From positions 27,968,223-28,032,222 of the forward strand of contig NC_080046.1 in assembly GCF_012489685.1 (NCBI RefSeq): DNA of 64,000 bases. The letters run 5' to 3'. The notes under the pieces were generated by a model, which saw only the letters and a list, made by a program, of their open reading frames with translations, ran no database searches and had not been told where the DNA came from. Position numbers and translations under genes: made by a program. Each line of letters opens with the position of its first letter. Position 1 is the first letter of the stretch. The DNA is from Lotus japonicus. Its lineage: Eukaryota > Streptophyta > Magnoliopsida > Fabales > Fabaceae. This document shows, piece after piece, positions 43,810-56,537 of the stretch.

Positions 43810-45099
43810 ATGGCTGCCACCACCAGTGAAACTCAAAGAGATGGTTACAATGCAAAGCCTCCTATGTTCGACGGTCAAAGGTTCGAATATTGGAAAGATA
43901 GACTGGAAAGTTTCTTTCTGGGTTTCGATGCAGATCTCTGGGATATTATTGTGGATGGCTACGAGCGTCCAGTTGATGCAGATGGCAAGAAGATCCCAAG
44001 GTCAGAGATGACTGCAGATCAAAAGAAGCTGTACTCACAACATCACAAAGCAAGAGCAATTCTTCTAAGTGCTATTTCCTATGAAGAGTACCAGAAGATT
44101 ACAGATCGTGAGTTTGCGAAAGGCATTTTCGAATCTCTGAAGATGTCTCATGAAGGAAACAAGAAAGTCAAAGAATCAAAGGCATTGTCTTTGATCCAAA
44201 AGTATGAATCCTTCATCATGGAGCCAAATGAGTCCATTGAAGAAATGTTCTCCAGATTTCAGTTGCTTGTAGCTGGGATACGACCTCTCAACAAGAGCTA
44301 CAAAACAAAAGATCATGTCATAAGGGTCATCAGGTGTCTTCCTGAAAGTTGGATGCCATTAGTGACTTCAATAGAGCTCACGAGAGACGTTGAGAATATG
44401 AGTTTAGAAGAACTCATCAGCATTTTGAAATGCCATGAGCTGAAGCGCTCAGAGATGCAAGATCTGACTAAGGAAAAAGTCCATAGCCTTGAAATCTAAA
44501 TCTGAAAAGGCTAAGGTTGAGAAGTCAAAAGCTCTTCAAGCTGAAGAAGAGGAATCTGAAGAAGCATCAGAAGATTCTGATGAAGATGAGCTGACTCTGA
44601 TCTCCAAGAGACTCAATCGCATCTGGAAGCACAGGCAGAGCAAATACAAAGGCTCTGGAAAGGCAAAAGGAAAGTCTGAATCCTCAGGTCAGAAGAAGTC
44701 CTCACTTAAGGAAGTCACATGCTTTGAGTGCAAAGAATCAGGGCACTACAAAAGTGACTGTCCAAAGTTGAAGAAGGACAAGAAGCCAAAGAAGCACTTC
44801 AAGACAAAGAAGAGTCTGATGGTGACATTTGATGAATCAGAGTCAGAGGATATTGACTCTGATGGTGAAGTCCAAGGACTCATGGCTATTGTCAAAGACA
44901 AGGAAGCAGAGTCAAAGGGAGCTGTTGACTCTGACTCAGAATCAGAAGGAAATCCTAACTCAGACGATGAAAATGAGGTATTCGCTTCTTTCTCTACCTC
45001 TGAACTGAAACATGCATTGTCTGATATCATGGATAAGTATAACTCCTTATTGTCTAAGCATAAGAAGCTGAAAAAGAACTTATCTGCTGTTTCCAAGAC
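43810..45099 (+). pseudogene. gag: Gag of element E, frameshifted and truncated
   Basis: Same start and sequence as the gag of F. Four extra bases near 44467 (CTGACTAAGGAAA against CTGAGGAAA in F) shift the frame, closing the first part at 44499; the remaining gag, including the [14 protein letters not shown] knuckle, is open in the other frame. It ends after SAVSKT, where the H LTR begins. Confidence 0.88.
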
Positions 45100-46802
45100 T
45101 GATGGTATGAAAAACGGTAGAAAGGGGGGGGTTTGAATAACGTTTTCAGTATAAAACTTCCACCTTAAAGATTTTGACAAATCTTTCGAGAACTTAAGTG
45201 CTAAAGATAAGAGATAGAAAAGCACACAAGGATTTTATCCTGGTTCACTTGATAAATCACTCAAGCTACTCCAGTCCACCCGTTAAGGTGATTTCTTCCT
45301 TCTTAGAATGAAGACAATCCACTAATCAGGTAAGAGTTACAACTGCACTTGAAACCTACAAGTGACTAACAATTACACTGACTTAGCTCACACTAAGATT
45401 CACTCTCTTAGTCTTCTCTAGGATCCGATCAACCTTGATCTCCTAAAGGAACTAAACAAACTGTTTATCAAAGAATTGTTTACAAGAGATTTGCTTCTAA
45501 AAAGCTAATAGTAAACTCAATGAATTTCAGATGAAAGAAAACTTAGAAGATTTTGAATATGTCTTGCGTATGTGAATGCTTCTAGCCGTTTCTTTCAGTC
45601 TTCAGTCTCTTTATATACTCCAAGGATTAGGGTTGAGCGATGCATGGGAAATGCTACCGTTGGAGGGCAGTTCTGGAAAATCCAGCTTCTGCTGTGGCTG
45701 AGAACGTTAGGTAGGTCGTCAGGAAGGTACAGTTGCTTTTGTACTTGGATAGCGACGCGACCTTTAAACCTAGGAGACTTCTGATCAGGGGAATGCTTCA
45801 TATTGGAACTTATGAAGCCGGTTGATCAGAGTCAGAGGGAAAGCCCAGATCCTCTGACCATTGTTTCTTCTGATTCTGAACTCAGAGGGAAGAACATGGT
45901 CTTCAGAGTATCTTGCTTCTGGACATCAGAGTTTCCACTATTCAGCTTCTGGATCTTCAGAGTCTTCTACACCATCAGAATGTCTGAGCCTTCAGTGTTT
46001 CTTGGTTATCAGACTTTCTGGATCTTCAGAGCTTCTAGTGACTGAGTCCTCATCAGAGTTTGTATAGCTTCAGAACTTCTGAAGCTTTTCCACTGTTCAT
46101 ACTGAACATGGTGAATGCGAAAGCGTTGCTTGGGTCACTCTTTATACACAGTGCTTCTGATTTGTGTGAGATTGAGTTGAGGTCAGAGCCTGTAAATAGC
46201 ACACTCAGAAAAACACGTTAGAGTACCACAATTGTTCATATCAAAAGGTTAACTTGTAATCATCAAAACATAGAGTTGTACTACTAGATCAAAACTTGAT
46301 CTTACAATCTCCCCCTCTTTGATGATGACAAAACTAAGATTTTTGATGAACAATTCTTAAACATTAAACTGAATTCACTCAGAGTTTAGAGATATAGAAT
46401 AAGACTTATCCTGATGTGAATAGTTTATCATGCTCATTCTGAATTCAAGTCACTGCTTGATTCTGAGCTTAGCTCCCCCTGAATCTAATACTTGATGAAA
46501 ACGTTAGTAAAGTCTAGATTCTGAGCTAAATGATATAAGAGTTCAGAGTGAAAAACTTATGACATAGATGAAAATCGAATAATCAGAGCGCATAAGTAAT
46601 CAGAGTCACGGACAAGGTATCAGAGTCTTGGGTATCAGAGTCAACTTAGAATCACTTCAGAAGAAGTCAAATGTATTCCTTGTATTTGCCCAGTGACACA
46701 TCTATGGTCATGAAGGTGGAACTCTTAAATTCTCCAAAAGAAAAAATAAATCACACTAACACATCTTACACATCAAAAACTGGGTTTACTCCCCCTTTTT
46801 GT
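45100..46802 (-). mobile_element. Element H: inverted 3' end of a copia family D-H element
   Basis: 3' LTR (46306-45100, 1207 bp) and 496 bp of 3' untranslated region with the polypurine tract complement (ATCTCCCCCTC at 46307). Left flank AAGAC (45095-45099) in the gag of E is one candidate half of a target duplication. At 46802 it is cut by F, right beside a second purine tract (complement ACTCCCCCTTTTTGT). Confidence 0.88.
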
Positions 46803-48085
46803 TGTAAGATCAAGTTTTGATCTAGTAGTACAACTCTATGTTTTGATGATTACAAGTTAACCTTTTGATATGAACAATTGTGATACTCTAACGTGTTTTT
46901 CTGAGTGTGCTATTTACAGGCTCTGACCTCAACTCAATCTCACACAAATCAGAAGCACTGTGTATAAAGAGTGACCCAAGCAACGTTTTCGCATTCACCA
47001 TGTTCAGTATGAACAGTGGAAAAGCTTCAGAAGTTCTGAAGCTATACAAACTCTGATGTGGACTCAGTCGCTAGAAGCTCTGAAGATCCAGAAGTTCTGA
47101 TAACCAAGAAACACTGAAGGTTCAGATGTTCTGATGGTGTAGAAGAATCTGAAGATCCAGAAGCTGAATAGTGGAAACTCTGAAGTCCAGAAGCAAGAAA
47201 CTCTGAAGGCCATGTTCTTCCCTCTGAGTTCAGAATCAGAAGATACAATGGTCAGAGGATCTGTGCTTTCCCTCTGACTCTGATCAACCGGCTTCACAAG
47301 TTCCTATATGAAGTATTCCCGTGATCAGAAGTCTCCTAGGTTAAAAGGTCAAGTCGCTATCCAAGTACAAAAGCAAGTGTACCTTCCTGACGACCTACCT
47401 AACGTTCTCAGCCACTGCAGAAGCTGGATTTTCCAGAACTGCCCTCCAACGGTAGCATTTCCCATGCAACGCTCAACCCTAATCCTTGGAGTATATATAG
47501 AGGCTGAAGATTGAAAGAAGCTGCTAAGAAACTAGCAAGAAGCAATACACGCGCAAGACATATTCAAAATATTCTAAGCCTTCTTTCATCTGAAATTCAT
47601 TGTGTTTACTATTAGCTTTTTAGAAGCAATTTCTTTGTAAACAAGAACTTCATATACAGTTGTATAGTTTGCCTTTAGGAGATCAAGGTTGATCGGATCC
47701 TAGAGAAGACTAAGAGAGTGAATCTTAGTGGTGATTCCTTTAGGAGATCAAGGTTGATCGGATCCTAGAGAAGACTAAGAGAGTGAATCTTAGTGTGAGC
47801 TAAGTCAGTGTAATTGTTAGTCACTTGTAGGTTTCAAGTGCAGTTGTAACTCTTACCTGATTAGTGGATTGCCTTCATTCTAAGAAGGAAGAAATCACCT
47901 TAACGGGTGGACTGGAGTAGCTTGAGTGATTTATCAAGTGAACCAGGATAAAATCCTTGTGTGCTTTTCTATCTCTTATCTTTAGCACTTAAGTTCTCGA
48001 AAGATTTGCCAAAATCTTTAAGGTGGAAGTTTTGTACTGAAAACGTTATTCAAACCCCCCCTTTCTACCGTTTTTCATACCTTCA
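46803..48085 (+). repeat. 5' LTR of element F (1283 bp)
   Basis: Longer than its relatives because a block from CTTTAGGAGATCAAGGTTGA to GAGTGAATCTTAGTG is duplicated in tandem at about 47673-47800. TATA variant GAGTATATATAGAGGCTG near 47490. Confidence 0.92.
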
Positions 48086-48087
48086 AT

Positions 48088-48099
48088 TGGTATCAGAGC
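48088..48099 (+). promoter_or_regulatory. Primer-binding site of element F
   Basis: TGGTATCAGAGC two bases after the LTR, complementary to initiator tRNA-Met 3' end; the same site occurs in E (43740-43751). Confidence 0.9.
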
Positions 48100-48157
48100 G
48101 CAAGTTCTGATTACCACACCTAACAGTGTTCAGTGATCCGGGCCGGTGTGAAAAACA

Positions 48158-50068
48158 ATGGCTGCCACCACCAGTGAAACTCAAAGAGATGGTTACAATG
48201 CAAAGCCTCCTATGTTCGACGGTCAAAGGTTCGAATATTGGAAAGATAGACTGGAAAGTTTCTTTCTGGGTTTCGATGCAGATCTCTGGGATATTATTGT
48301 GGATGGCTACGAGCGTCCAGTTGATGCAGATGGCAAGAAGATCCCAAGGTCAGAGATGACTGCAGATCAAAAGAAGCTGTACTCACAACATCACAAAGCA
48401 AGAGCAATTCTTCTAAGTGCTATTTCCTATGAAGAGTACCAGAAGATTACAGATCGTGAGTTTGCAAAAGGCATTTTCGAGTCTCTGAAGATGTCTCATG
48501 AAGGAAACAAGAAAGTCAAAGAATCAAAGGCATTGTCTTTGATCCAAAAGTATGAATCCTTCATCATGGAGCCAAATGAGTCCATTGAAGAAATGTTCTC
48601 CAAATTTCAGTTGCTTGTAGCTGGCATACGACCTCTCAACAAGAGCTACACAACAAAAGATCATGTCATAAGGGTCATCAGGTGTCTTCCTGAAAGTTGG
48701 ATGCCTTTGGTGACTTCAATAGAGCTCACGAGAGACGTTGAGAATATGAGTTTAGAAGAACTCATCAGCATTTTGAAATGCCATGAGCTGAAGCGCTCAG
48801 AGATGCAAGATCTGAGGAAAAAGTCCATAGCCTTGAAATCCAAATCTGAAAAGGCTAAGGTTGAGAAGTCAAAAGCTCTTCAAGCTGAAGAAGAGGAATC
48901 TGAAGAAGCATCAGAAGATTCTGATGAAGATGAGCTGACTCTGATCTCCAAGAGACTCAATCGCATCTGGAAGCACAGGCAGAGCAAATACAAAGGCTCT
49001 GGAAAGGCAAGAGGAAAGTCTGAATCCTCAGGTCAGAAGAAGTCCTCGCTTAAGGAAGTCACATGCTTTGAGTGCAAAGAATCAGGGCACTACAAAAGTG
49101 ACTGTCCAAGATTGAAGAAGGACAAGAAGCCAAAGAAGCACTTCAAGACGAAGAAGAGTCTGATGGTGACATTTGATGAATCAGAGTCAGAGGATGTTGA
49201 CTCTGATGGTGAAGTCCAAGGACTCATGGCTATTGTCAAAGACAAGGAAGCAGAGTCAAAGGAAGCTGTTGACTCTGACTCAGAATCAGAAGGAGATCCT
49301 AACTCAGACGATGAAAATGAGGTATTCGCTTCTTTCTCTACCTCTGAACTGAAACATGCATTGTCTGATATCATGGATAAGTATAACTCCTTATTGTCTA
49401 AGCATAAGAAGCTGAAAAAGAACTTATCTGCTGTTTCCAAAACTCCTTCTGAACATGAGAAAATTATTTCTGATTTGAAAAATGATAATCATGCTTTGAT
49501 CAATTCTAACTCTGTGCTTAAGAACCAGATTGCTAAGTTAGAAGAAATTGTTGCCTGTGATGCCTCTGATTGTAGAAATGAGTCTAAGTATGAAAAGTCT
49601 TTTCAAAGATTCCTAGCTAAAAGCGTGGATAGAAGCTTAATGGCTTCAATGATCTATGGCGTAAGCAGAAATGGAATGCATGGCATTGGCTATTCTAAAC
49701 CAATTAGAAATGAGCCCTTTGTGTCTAAAGCTAAATCCTTGTATGAATGCTTTGTTCCCTCTGGTACCATATTGCCTGATCCTGTACCTGCTAAAGTTGA
49801 TAAAAACCCTCTTAAAAAGGGATCTTTCTCTATGACTAAATATCATGCAAATATTCCTTTAAAATATCATGTTGAGACACCCAAGGTGATCAGAACCTCT
49901 GGGGTAACTAACAAGAAAGGACCCAGAAAGTGGGTACCTAAGGACAAGATTATCTATGTTGCAGATATCCTTGATAGCTCCACTGAAACACCAATCATGG
50001 TATCTGGACAGTGGATGCTCGCGTCACATGACGGGAGAAAGGCGTATGTTCCGAGAGCTGAAACTTAA
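48158..50068 (+). CDS. gag: Gag of element F, intact (636 aa)
   Basis: Copia capsid/nucleocapsid precursor, near-identical to the gag of D. N-terminal gag domain to about residue 220, charged Glu/Lys linker, CCHC knuckle [14 protein letters not shown] near residue 304, acidic Ser/Asp region, coiled coil and the protease-proximal linker [17 protein letters not shown]. It ends at 50068, 113 bases beyond the start of the pol frame. The overlap codes for the protease active site in the +1 frame and for the tail [22 protein letters not shown] in the gag frame. Confidence 0.92.
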   Translation: MAATTSETQRDGYNAKPPMFDGQRFEYWKDRLESFFLGFDADLWDIIVDGYERPVDADGKKIPRSEMTADQKKLYSQHHKARAILLSAISYEEYQKITDREFAKGIFESLKMSHEGNKKVKESKALSLIQKYESFIMEPNESIEEMFSKFQLLVAGIRPLNKSYTTKDHVIRVIRCLPESWMPLVTSIELTRDVENMSLEELISILKCHELKRSEMQDLRKKSIALKSKSEKAKVEKSKALQAEEEESEEASEDSDEDELTLISKRLNRIWKHRQSKYKGSGKARGKSESSGQKKSSLKEVTCFECKESGHYKSDCPRLKKDKKPKKHFKTKKSLMVTFDESESEDVDSDGEVQGLMAIVKDKEAESKEAVDSDSESEGDPNSDDENEVFASFSTSELKHALSDIMDKYNSLLSKHKKLKKNLSAVSKTPSEHEKIISDLKNDNHALINSNSVLKNQIAKLEEIVACDASDCRNESKYEKSFQRFLAKSVDRSLMASMIYGVSRNGMHGIGYSKPIRNEPFVSKAKSLYECFVPSGTILPDPVPAKVDKNPLKKGSFSMTKYHANIPLKYHVETPKVIRTSGVTNKKGPRKWVPKDKIIYVADILDSSTETPIMVSGQWMLASHDGRKAYVPRAET

Positions 50069-53060
50069 GCCTGGAGGCGAAGTTGGCTTTGGAGGAAATG
50101 AAAAGGGTAAAATTGTTGGTACTGGTACTATTTGTGTAGATAGTAGTCCATGCATTGATAATGTGTTATTGGTAGACGGCTTAACACATAACTTATTGTC
50201 TATAAGTCAATTAGCTGACAAGGGTTATGATGTTATATTCAATCAAAAGTCCTGCCGGGCTGTAAGTCAGATCGATGGCTCTGTTCTGTTTAACAGCAAG
50301 AGGAAGAACAACATCTATAAGATCAGATTATCTGAGTTGGAGGCTCAGAATGTGAAGTGCCTTCTGTCTGTTAATGAAGAGCAGTGGGTATGGCATAGAC
50401 GGTTAGGGCATGCCAGTATGAGAAAGATTTCTCAGCTGAGCAAGCTAAACCTTGTCAGGGGCTTACCCAATCTGAAGTTCGCTTCAGACGCTCTTTGTGA
50501 AGCATGTCAGAAAGGCAAATTCACAAAAGTCCCTTTCAAGGCAAAGAATGTTGTCTCAACCTCAAGGCCGTTGGAACTTCTGCATATCGACCTTTTTGGA
50601 CCAGTGAAAACTGAGTCTATAGGTGGCAAGAGATATGGGATGGTTATCGTTGATGATTATAGCCGCTGGACATGGGTAAAGTTTCTAACCCGCAAGGATG
50701 AGTCTCATGCTGTGTTCTCTACCTTCATTGCTCAAGTGCAAAACGAGAAGGCTTGTAGGATTGTGCGTGTCAGAAGTGACCATGGTGGAGAGTTTGAGAA
50801 TGACAAGTTTGAGAGTCTGTTTGATTCCTATGGAATTGCACATGATTTCTCTTGTCCCAGAACTCCTCAACAAAATGGTGTTGTTGAAAGGAAGAACAGA
50901 ACTCTTCAGGAGATGGCTAGAACCATGCTCCAAGAAACTGGCATGGCTAAGCACTTTTGGGCAGAGGCAGTAAATACAGCATGTTACATTCAGAACAGAA
51001 TCTCTGTGAGACCAATTCTGAATAAGACTCCTTATGAATTGTGGAAGAACATAAAACCCAAAATTTCTTATTTTCATCCTTTTGGCTGTGTTTGTTATGT
51101 TCTCAATACTAAGGATAGATTGCATAAATTTGATGCTAAGTCTTCTAAGTGTCTATTACTCGGTTACTCTGAGAGATCTAAAGGTTTTAGATTTTATAAT
51201 ACTGATGCTAAGACTATTGAAGAATCTATTCATGTTAGATTTGACGATAAGCTTGACTCTGACCAGTCAAAGCTAGTTGAAAAGTTTGCAGATTTAAGCA
51301 TTAATGTTTCTGACAAAGGCAAAGCTCCAGAGGAAGATGAGCCAGAGGAAGATGAACCAGAGGAAGAAGCTGGTCCCTCTAACTCACAAACTCTGAAGAA
51401 GAGTAGAATCACTGCAGCTCACCCTAAGGAATTGATTCTGGGCAACAAAGACGAACCAGTCAGAACCAGATCTGCCTTCAGACCCTCTGAAGAGACCTTG
51501 CTCAGTCTGAAAGGATTGGTGTCCTTAATTGAACCCAAGTCCATAGATGAAGCTCTTCAGGACAAGGATTGGATTCTGGCCATGGAAGAAGAAGTGAATC
51601 AATTTTCCAAGAACGATGTTTGGAGCTTAGTGAAGAAGCCTGAGAGTGTCCATGTTATTGGAACGAAGTGGGTATTCAGAAACAAGCTGAATGAGAAAGG
51701 AGATGTAGTCAGAAACAAGGCAAGGCTAGTTGCTCAAGGCTACAGCCAGCAGGAAGGAATAGACTACACTGAAACATTTGCTCCAGTAGCAAGACTGGAG
51801 GCAATCAGACTGTTGATTTCTTTCTCAGTAAATCACAACATAGTTCTACATCAGATGGACGTAAAGAGTGCCTTCCTAAATGGTTATATCTCAGAGGAAG
51901 TCTATGTTCATCAACCCCCAGGTTTTGAAGATGAGAAGAAACCAGACCATGTGTTCAAATTGAAGAAATCACTCTACGGTCTGAAGCAAGCTCCCAGAGC
52001 ATGGTATGAGAGACTTAGCTCATTCCTTCTGGAGAATGAGTTTGTAAGGGGTAAAGTAGATACAACTCTTTTTTGCAAGACTTATAAAGATAATATCTTA
52101 ATTGTGCAAATTTATGTTGATGATATTATATTTGGTTCTGCTAATCAATCTCTATGCAAAGAATTTTCTGAGATGATGCAGGCTGAATTTGAGATGAGTA
52201 TGATGGGAGAATTAAAGTACTTTCTGGGAATACAAGTTGATCAAACACCAGAAGGAACATATATCCATCAGAGCAAATACACTAAAGAACTTCTGAAGAA
52301 GTTCAATATGCTGGAATCTACAGTGGCCAAGACTCCAATGCATCCTACATGCATTCTGGAGAAAGAAGATAAAAGTGGTAAAGTATGTCAGAAGCTCTAT
52401 CGTGGCATGATAGGTTCACTTCTATACTTAACTGCATCTAGGCCAGACATATTATTTAGTGTTCACTTATGTGCTCGTTTCCAATCAGATCCAAGGGAAA
52501 CCCACTTAACTGCTGTTAAGAGGATCCTAAGGTATTTGAAAGGCACCACTAACCTTGGCTTGATGTATAAGAAAACATCAGAGTATAAGCTTTCAGGTTA
52601 CTGTGATGCTGATTATGCTGGAGATAGAACAGAGAGAAAAAGTACTTCTGGAAATTGTCAATTTCTGGGAAGCAATCTAGTCTCATGGGCAAGCAAGAGG
52701 CAATCAACCGTTGCACTATCAACTGCAGAGACAGAATATATCTCAGCAGCAATATGCAGCACTCAGATGCTCTGGATGAAACATCAGCTGGAGGATTATC
52801 AGATCCTTGAGAGCAATATCCCAATCTATTGTGATAATACTGCTGCAATCTCATTGAGTAAGAATCCTATCTTGCATTCAAGGGCAAAGCACATTGAGGT
52901 AAAGTATCACTTTATTAGAGATTATGTACAGAAGGGCGTACTTCTTCTGAAGTTTGTTGATACTGACCATCAATGGGCAGATATCTTTACAAAGCCCTTA
53001 GCAGAGGATAGATTTAATTTTATTCTGAAAAATCTAAACATGGACTTTTGTCCAGAGTGA
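49956..53060 (+). CDS. pol: Pol of element F: protease, integrase, reverse transcriptase, RNase H (1034 aa)
   Basis: Open from the ATG at 49956, in the +1 frame relative to gag. Protease Asp18 in [13 protein letters not shown]. Integrase with the HHCC finger ([16 protein letters not shown]) and catalytic triad: HIDLFGP near 211, SDHGGEF and Glu near 311 in GVVERKNRT. Reverse transcriptase with [33 protein letters not shown] and the catalytic YVDDIIFGS near 720. RNase H with [17 protein letters not shown] near 883 and [12 protein letters not shown]. The order protease-integrase-RT-RNase H is that of Ty1/copia. All catalytic motifs are present. It is not clear whether pol is made by +1 frameshifting near 49956-50000, by re-initiation, or not at all. 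Upstream neighbour gag overlaps; ORF3 follows after about 440 bp. Confidence 0.92.
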   Translation: MLQISLIAPLKHQSWYLDSGCSRHMTGERRMFRELKLKPGGEVGFGGNEKGKIVGTGTICVDSSPCIDNVLLVDGLTHNLLSISQLADKGYDVIFNQKSCRAVSQIDGSVLFNSKRKNNIYKIRLSELEAQNVKCLLSVNEEQWVWHRRLGHASMRKISQLSKLNLVRGLPNLKFASDALCEACQKGKFTKVPFKAKNVVSTSRPLELLHIDLFGPVKTESIGGKRYGMVIVDDYSRWTWVKFLTRKDESHAVFSTFIAQVQNEKACRIVRVRSDHGGEFENDKFESLFDSYGIAHDFSCPRTPQQNGVVERKNRTLQEMARTMLQETGMAKHFWAEAVNTACYIQNRISVRPILNKTPYELWKNIKPKISYFHPFGCVCYVLNTKDRLHKFDAKSSKCLLLGYSERSKGFRFYNTDAKTIEESIHVRFDDKLDSDQSKLVEKFADLSINVSDKGKAPEEDEPEEDEPEEEAGPSNSQTLKKSRITAAHPKELILGNKDEPVRTRSAFRPSEETLLSLKGLVSLIEPKSIDEALQDKDWILAMEEEVNQFSKNDVWSLVKKPESVHVIGTKWVFRNKLNEKGDVVRNKARLVAQGYSQQEGIDYTETFAPVARLEAIRLLISFSVNHNIVLHQMDVKSAFLNGYISEEVYVHQPPGFEDEKKPDHVFKLKKSLYGLKQAPRAWYERLSSFLLENEFVRGKVDTTLFCKTYKDNILIVQIYVDDIIFGSANQSLCKEFSEMMQAEFEMSMMGELKYFLGIQVDQTPEGTYIHQSKYTKELLKKFNMLESTVAKTPMHPTCILEKEDKSGKVCQKLYRGMIGSLLYLTASRPDILFSVHLCARFQSDPRETHLTAVKRILRYLKGTTNLGLMYKKTSEYKLSGYCDADYAGDRTERKSTSGNCQFLGSNLVSWASKRQSTVALSTAETEYISAAICSTQMLWMKHQLEDYQILESNIPIYCDNTAAISLSKNPILHSRAKHIEVKYHFIRDYVQKGVLLLKFVDTDHQWADIFTKPLAEDRFNFILKNLNMDFCPE

Positions 53061-53502
53061 AGATGGATCAGAACCTCTGACTATGATACTTCTTGATCAG
53101 AAGATGTCTAGTCCAGAAGGTAACTCAATCAGAGTGTGCGTACCCACTGGTACTGACTCTGAAGCTGAGACAACAACACGTGTGTCAGTATTTCTGATGC
53201 ATAGTTCCTTGTGCCCGTGTGACAGTCTGTTATGATTGCGTGTAGATGTGCTTCTCTCCTGTGTGTGATTGTGTATTTACTGTTACTATCTATCTTTAAT
53301 TTTCAACCGTTGATCTTAAAGTGCTTTTTGAATCAACAACGGTTATTTGTTAAAACCCACTATACACACACGATCTCTTTCACTTCCGGTTTTTACTCTC
53401 GCTCTCTCTGCTTTTCAAAAACCGCTTTTCTCGATTTCTCTCTCGATCTCTCTTCATCTTCCAACCTTCATCCTCTACCTCAAACCTTCAACCGCTTCAA
53501 AG
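53061..53502 (+). other. Spacer between pol and ORF3 of element F
   Basis: Noncoding, ending in a strongly pyrimidine-rich run (CTCTCTCGATCTCTCTTCATC) just before the ORF3 start; the same run precedes ORF3 in G and, less clearly, in J. It may be a leader or a splice-acceptor tract for a subgenomic ORF3 transcript. Confidence 0.5.
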
Positions 53503-56339
53503 ATGGTGAGACAAACCAGAAGATCTACTGCAGATGCACCCCAGTTCCCTCACATGGTAGTTGGTCTAGCAACGGGTCAAAGGGGCCCTGAGAATCCGAC
53601 ACCAGATCAAGTTCAAGCTCAAGAACAGAGTGTTCCAATTGCAGAACGGGGCTGTGCCGTTCACTGTAAATATGCTCCTGAGGAACTCCAAGTCCTGGCA
53701 GAATGGAGATTCGACCTCGACAACCTGGCTACAAATGGGTATGATCTTCGTCCTGAAGTCCAAGCTCAAGGTTGGGGAAATTACTTCAACAGACTTCGAG
53801 GACCGGTGTATGATAGACTGGTAAAGGAATTCTGGAAGCACGCCAACTGCGATGATACTCAGGTGGTATCTCATATTCTTGTAAGAAAGATCATCATCAC
53901 GGAGAAGTCCTTCTTGAACTTGCTGGGTGCAGACACTGCTTATGGGTATCGTTTCCAACTCACAGAATCGAAGCTGAAACCCAGCACCAAGGATACAATC
54001 AACCAGGCCCTGTACACCACTTACAAACCGGGCAAGACGAGTTACAAGGTGATGGACCTTCATCCCAAGCTCAGGATCTGGCACAAAATTTTGCTACACT
54101 GCATAAACCAGAGACCAAAGGGCAGTTCTCCAGACTACATCAACTTCAACCAGAAGGTGATGTTGTTCTTCATCCAAGACCAGAAGAAGATCTGCTTTCC
54201 CTACTTCCTGTTCTCCTACTTGAAGGAATGCATTCGGAAGTCTCGCACCACTGCCTCCATCAAGTCAGCAATCAAATATATCCCCTTTGGGAGACTGCTC
54301 TCAGACTTTCTCATTGAAAGCAACCTGGTGCAAGATCTGGTCAATGCTGGATGTGTAGAGGATCTGAGCACCATGGTCAGTGATGTCTTCACTGCAAACT
54401 CTCTGAAGAAGATGGGTTTGGTCCAGAAGAAGATTGCTCCTGCTCGTGAAGACACATCTTCTGAGATCAGAAGCAGAAGGATGCCTCTGAATGACTTCCC
54501 TCTGTGGACACAGGCAGACAATCCTGACGCCATTAGGTGCTATGTTGATGACCTAAGGGCTCAAGGATTCGAAATTGATCTTGATGATTTCGTCAGCAGA
54601 CTGCCGCCAGCTCCAGAGTTTCCTTCTCCTCCCAAGAAGAAAGCTCAGAGGAAGATGCTACTGGACGAATCTTCTGAGGAATCCGATGTCCCTCTGGTCA
54701 AAAAGAAGAAGAGAAAGCCTGATGATGGTGATGATAGTGATAATGAGATGGTCCTCCTAAGAAGAAGAAGAAGCAGGTCAGAATCGTGGTGAAGCCTACT
54801 CCGGTGGAACCAGCTGCTGAAGTGGTCAGAAGGACTGAACCTCCTGCCAGAGTGACTAGATCATCAGCACATTCAAGTAAGCCTGCACTTGCTTCTGATG
54901 ATGATTTGAATTTATTTGATGCACTCCCTATATCTGCCATGCTCAAACACTCCTCAAATCCCCTCACTCCTATTCCTGAATCCCAACCAGCTGCACAAAC
55001 CACCTCTCCACCACATTCCCCAAGATCTTCATTCTTTCACCCTTCCCCTACTGAAGCACCTCTCTGGAATTTGCTTCAGAACCAACCCTCTAGGTCAGAA
55101 GAACCTACCTCTCCCATCACCATTCCATACAACCCACTCGAACAACCAGAGCCTACCCACACACAACCTGGACCCAGAACCTCTGATCACTCTGTCCCAA
55201 GAGCATCAGAACGTCTGGCTCTCAAACCCACGGATACAGACTCTTCCACAGCCTATACACCCGTATCCTTCCCAACCAATGTTGCTGATTCTTCCCCCTC
55301 CAATAACTCTGAATCCATTAGAAAATTCATGGAGGTCAGAAAAGAAAAGGTGTCTACCTTAGAGGAATATTACCTCACTTGTCCAAGCCCTAGGAGATAT
55401 CCTGGCCCTAGACCTGAACGTCTAGTTGACCCAGATGAACCTATCTTGGCCAATCCTTTACAAGAGGCAGACCCTTTGGCTCAACAAGCTCACCCTGCCC
55501 CTGACCAACAAGAGCCTATTCAACCAGAACCTGAACCCGAACAATCAGTGTCTAACCAATCCTCGGTTAGATCACCCCATCCTCTGGTTGAAACTTCAGA
55601 CCCTCACCTTGGAACCTCTGAACCCAATACTCAAATGATTAACATTGGTTCTCCACAAGGTGCCTCTGAAGCTCATAGCAGCAATCACCCAGCCTCTCCT
55701 GAAACCAACCTCTCCATAATTCCTTATACTCACCTCCAACCCACATCTCTCTCTGAGTGCATCAATATTTTCTATCATGAAGCCTCTTTGAGGCTCCGCA
55801 ATGTGCACGGTCAGACTGACCTCAGTGAGAATGCTGCACGTGTGGCTGATGAGTGGAACAATCTGGGCACTTGGCTAGTGGCTCAAGTTCCAATTATGAT
55901 GCAGCTCCTGCATACAGAGGGAAGTCAGAGGATTGAGGCTGCCAAGCAAAGGTTTGCTCGAAGGGTGGCTCTTCATGAACAAGAACAGAGAAATAAGCTT
56001 CTTGAAGCTATTGAAGAAGCCAAGAGAAAGAAAGCTCAAGCAGAAGAAGCTGCACGTCAAGCAGCAGCTCAAGCTGAACAAGCCAGACTAGAGGCAGAGC
56101 GACTTGAAGCTGAGGCTGAAGCCCTTAGATGCCAAGCACTTGCACCAGTAGTGTTTACTCCTGCTGCTTCTGCTTCCATTCCAGATCCTCAAGCTGCTCA
56201 GAATGTTCCTTCCAGTTCTACTCAGTCAAGCTCATCCAGACTCGACATCATGGAACAGCGTCTTGACATTCATGAATCCATGCTGATTGAGATGAAGCAC
56301 ATGATGATGGAACTTCTGCGACGATCTGATAAACCTTAG
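53503..56339 (+). pseudogene. ORF3 accessory protein of element F, single frameshift
   Basis: Starts at the ATG at 53503 (MVRQTRRSTADA). N-terminal part (MVVGLATGQRG, WRFDLDNLATNGYDLRPE, LVKEFWKHANCDDTQVVSHI, KIIITEKS, IKYIPFGRLLSDFL) is the core shared with G, J and distantly I, similar in style to PF20167. One G is missing near 54748 (AATGAGATGG against AATGAGGATGG in G), so the frame ends at 54792 and the rest is read from 54786 in another frame: a Pro/Ser-rich middle and a Gln/Ala/Glu-rich coiled-coil end (EQRNKLLEAIEEAKRKKAQ). Two in-frame deletions against G lie just before the frameshift. No membrane segment or signal peptide is seen. Confidence 0.85.
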
Positions 56340-56537
56340 TTTTTAGGATCTCTTCATTTTCTTTCTTTTTCTTTAACGTTGTTTTATTTAAACTCTGTTT
56401 CTTTTTATTTATTTATTTTACTTTATTCGTTTGTGATTCTATATGCATATCTATATATATTTGTGTCACATATGTTTGCAAAAATCTTTTTATTCATCAT
56501 ATTTTTATGTTTACATCATACATTCTTTCCCTAAAAT

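Larger units (their letters stand above)
42528..45099 (+). mobile_element. Element E: copia family D-H, 5' part
   Basis: 5' LTR (42528-43737), initiator tRNA-Met binding site (43740-43751), leader and gag, cut at 45099 by the inverted element H. The insertion point in the pol of I leaves ATGTT (42523-42527) on its left. Confidence 0.88.
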
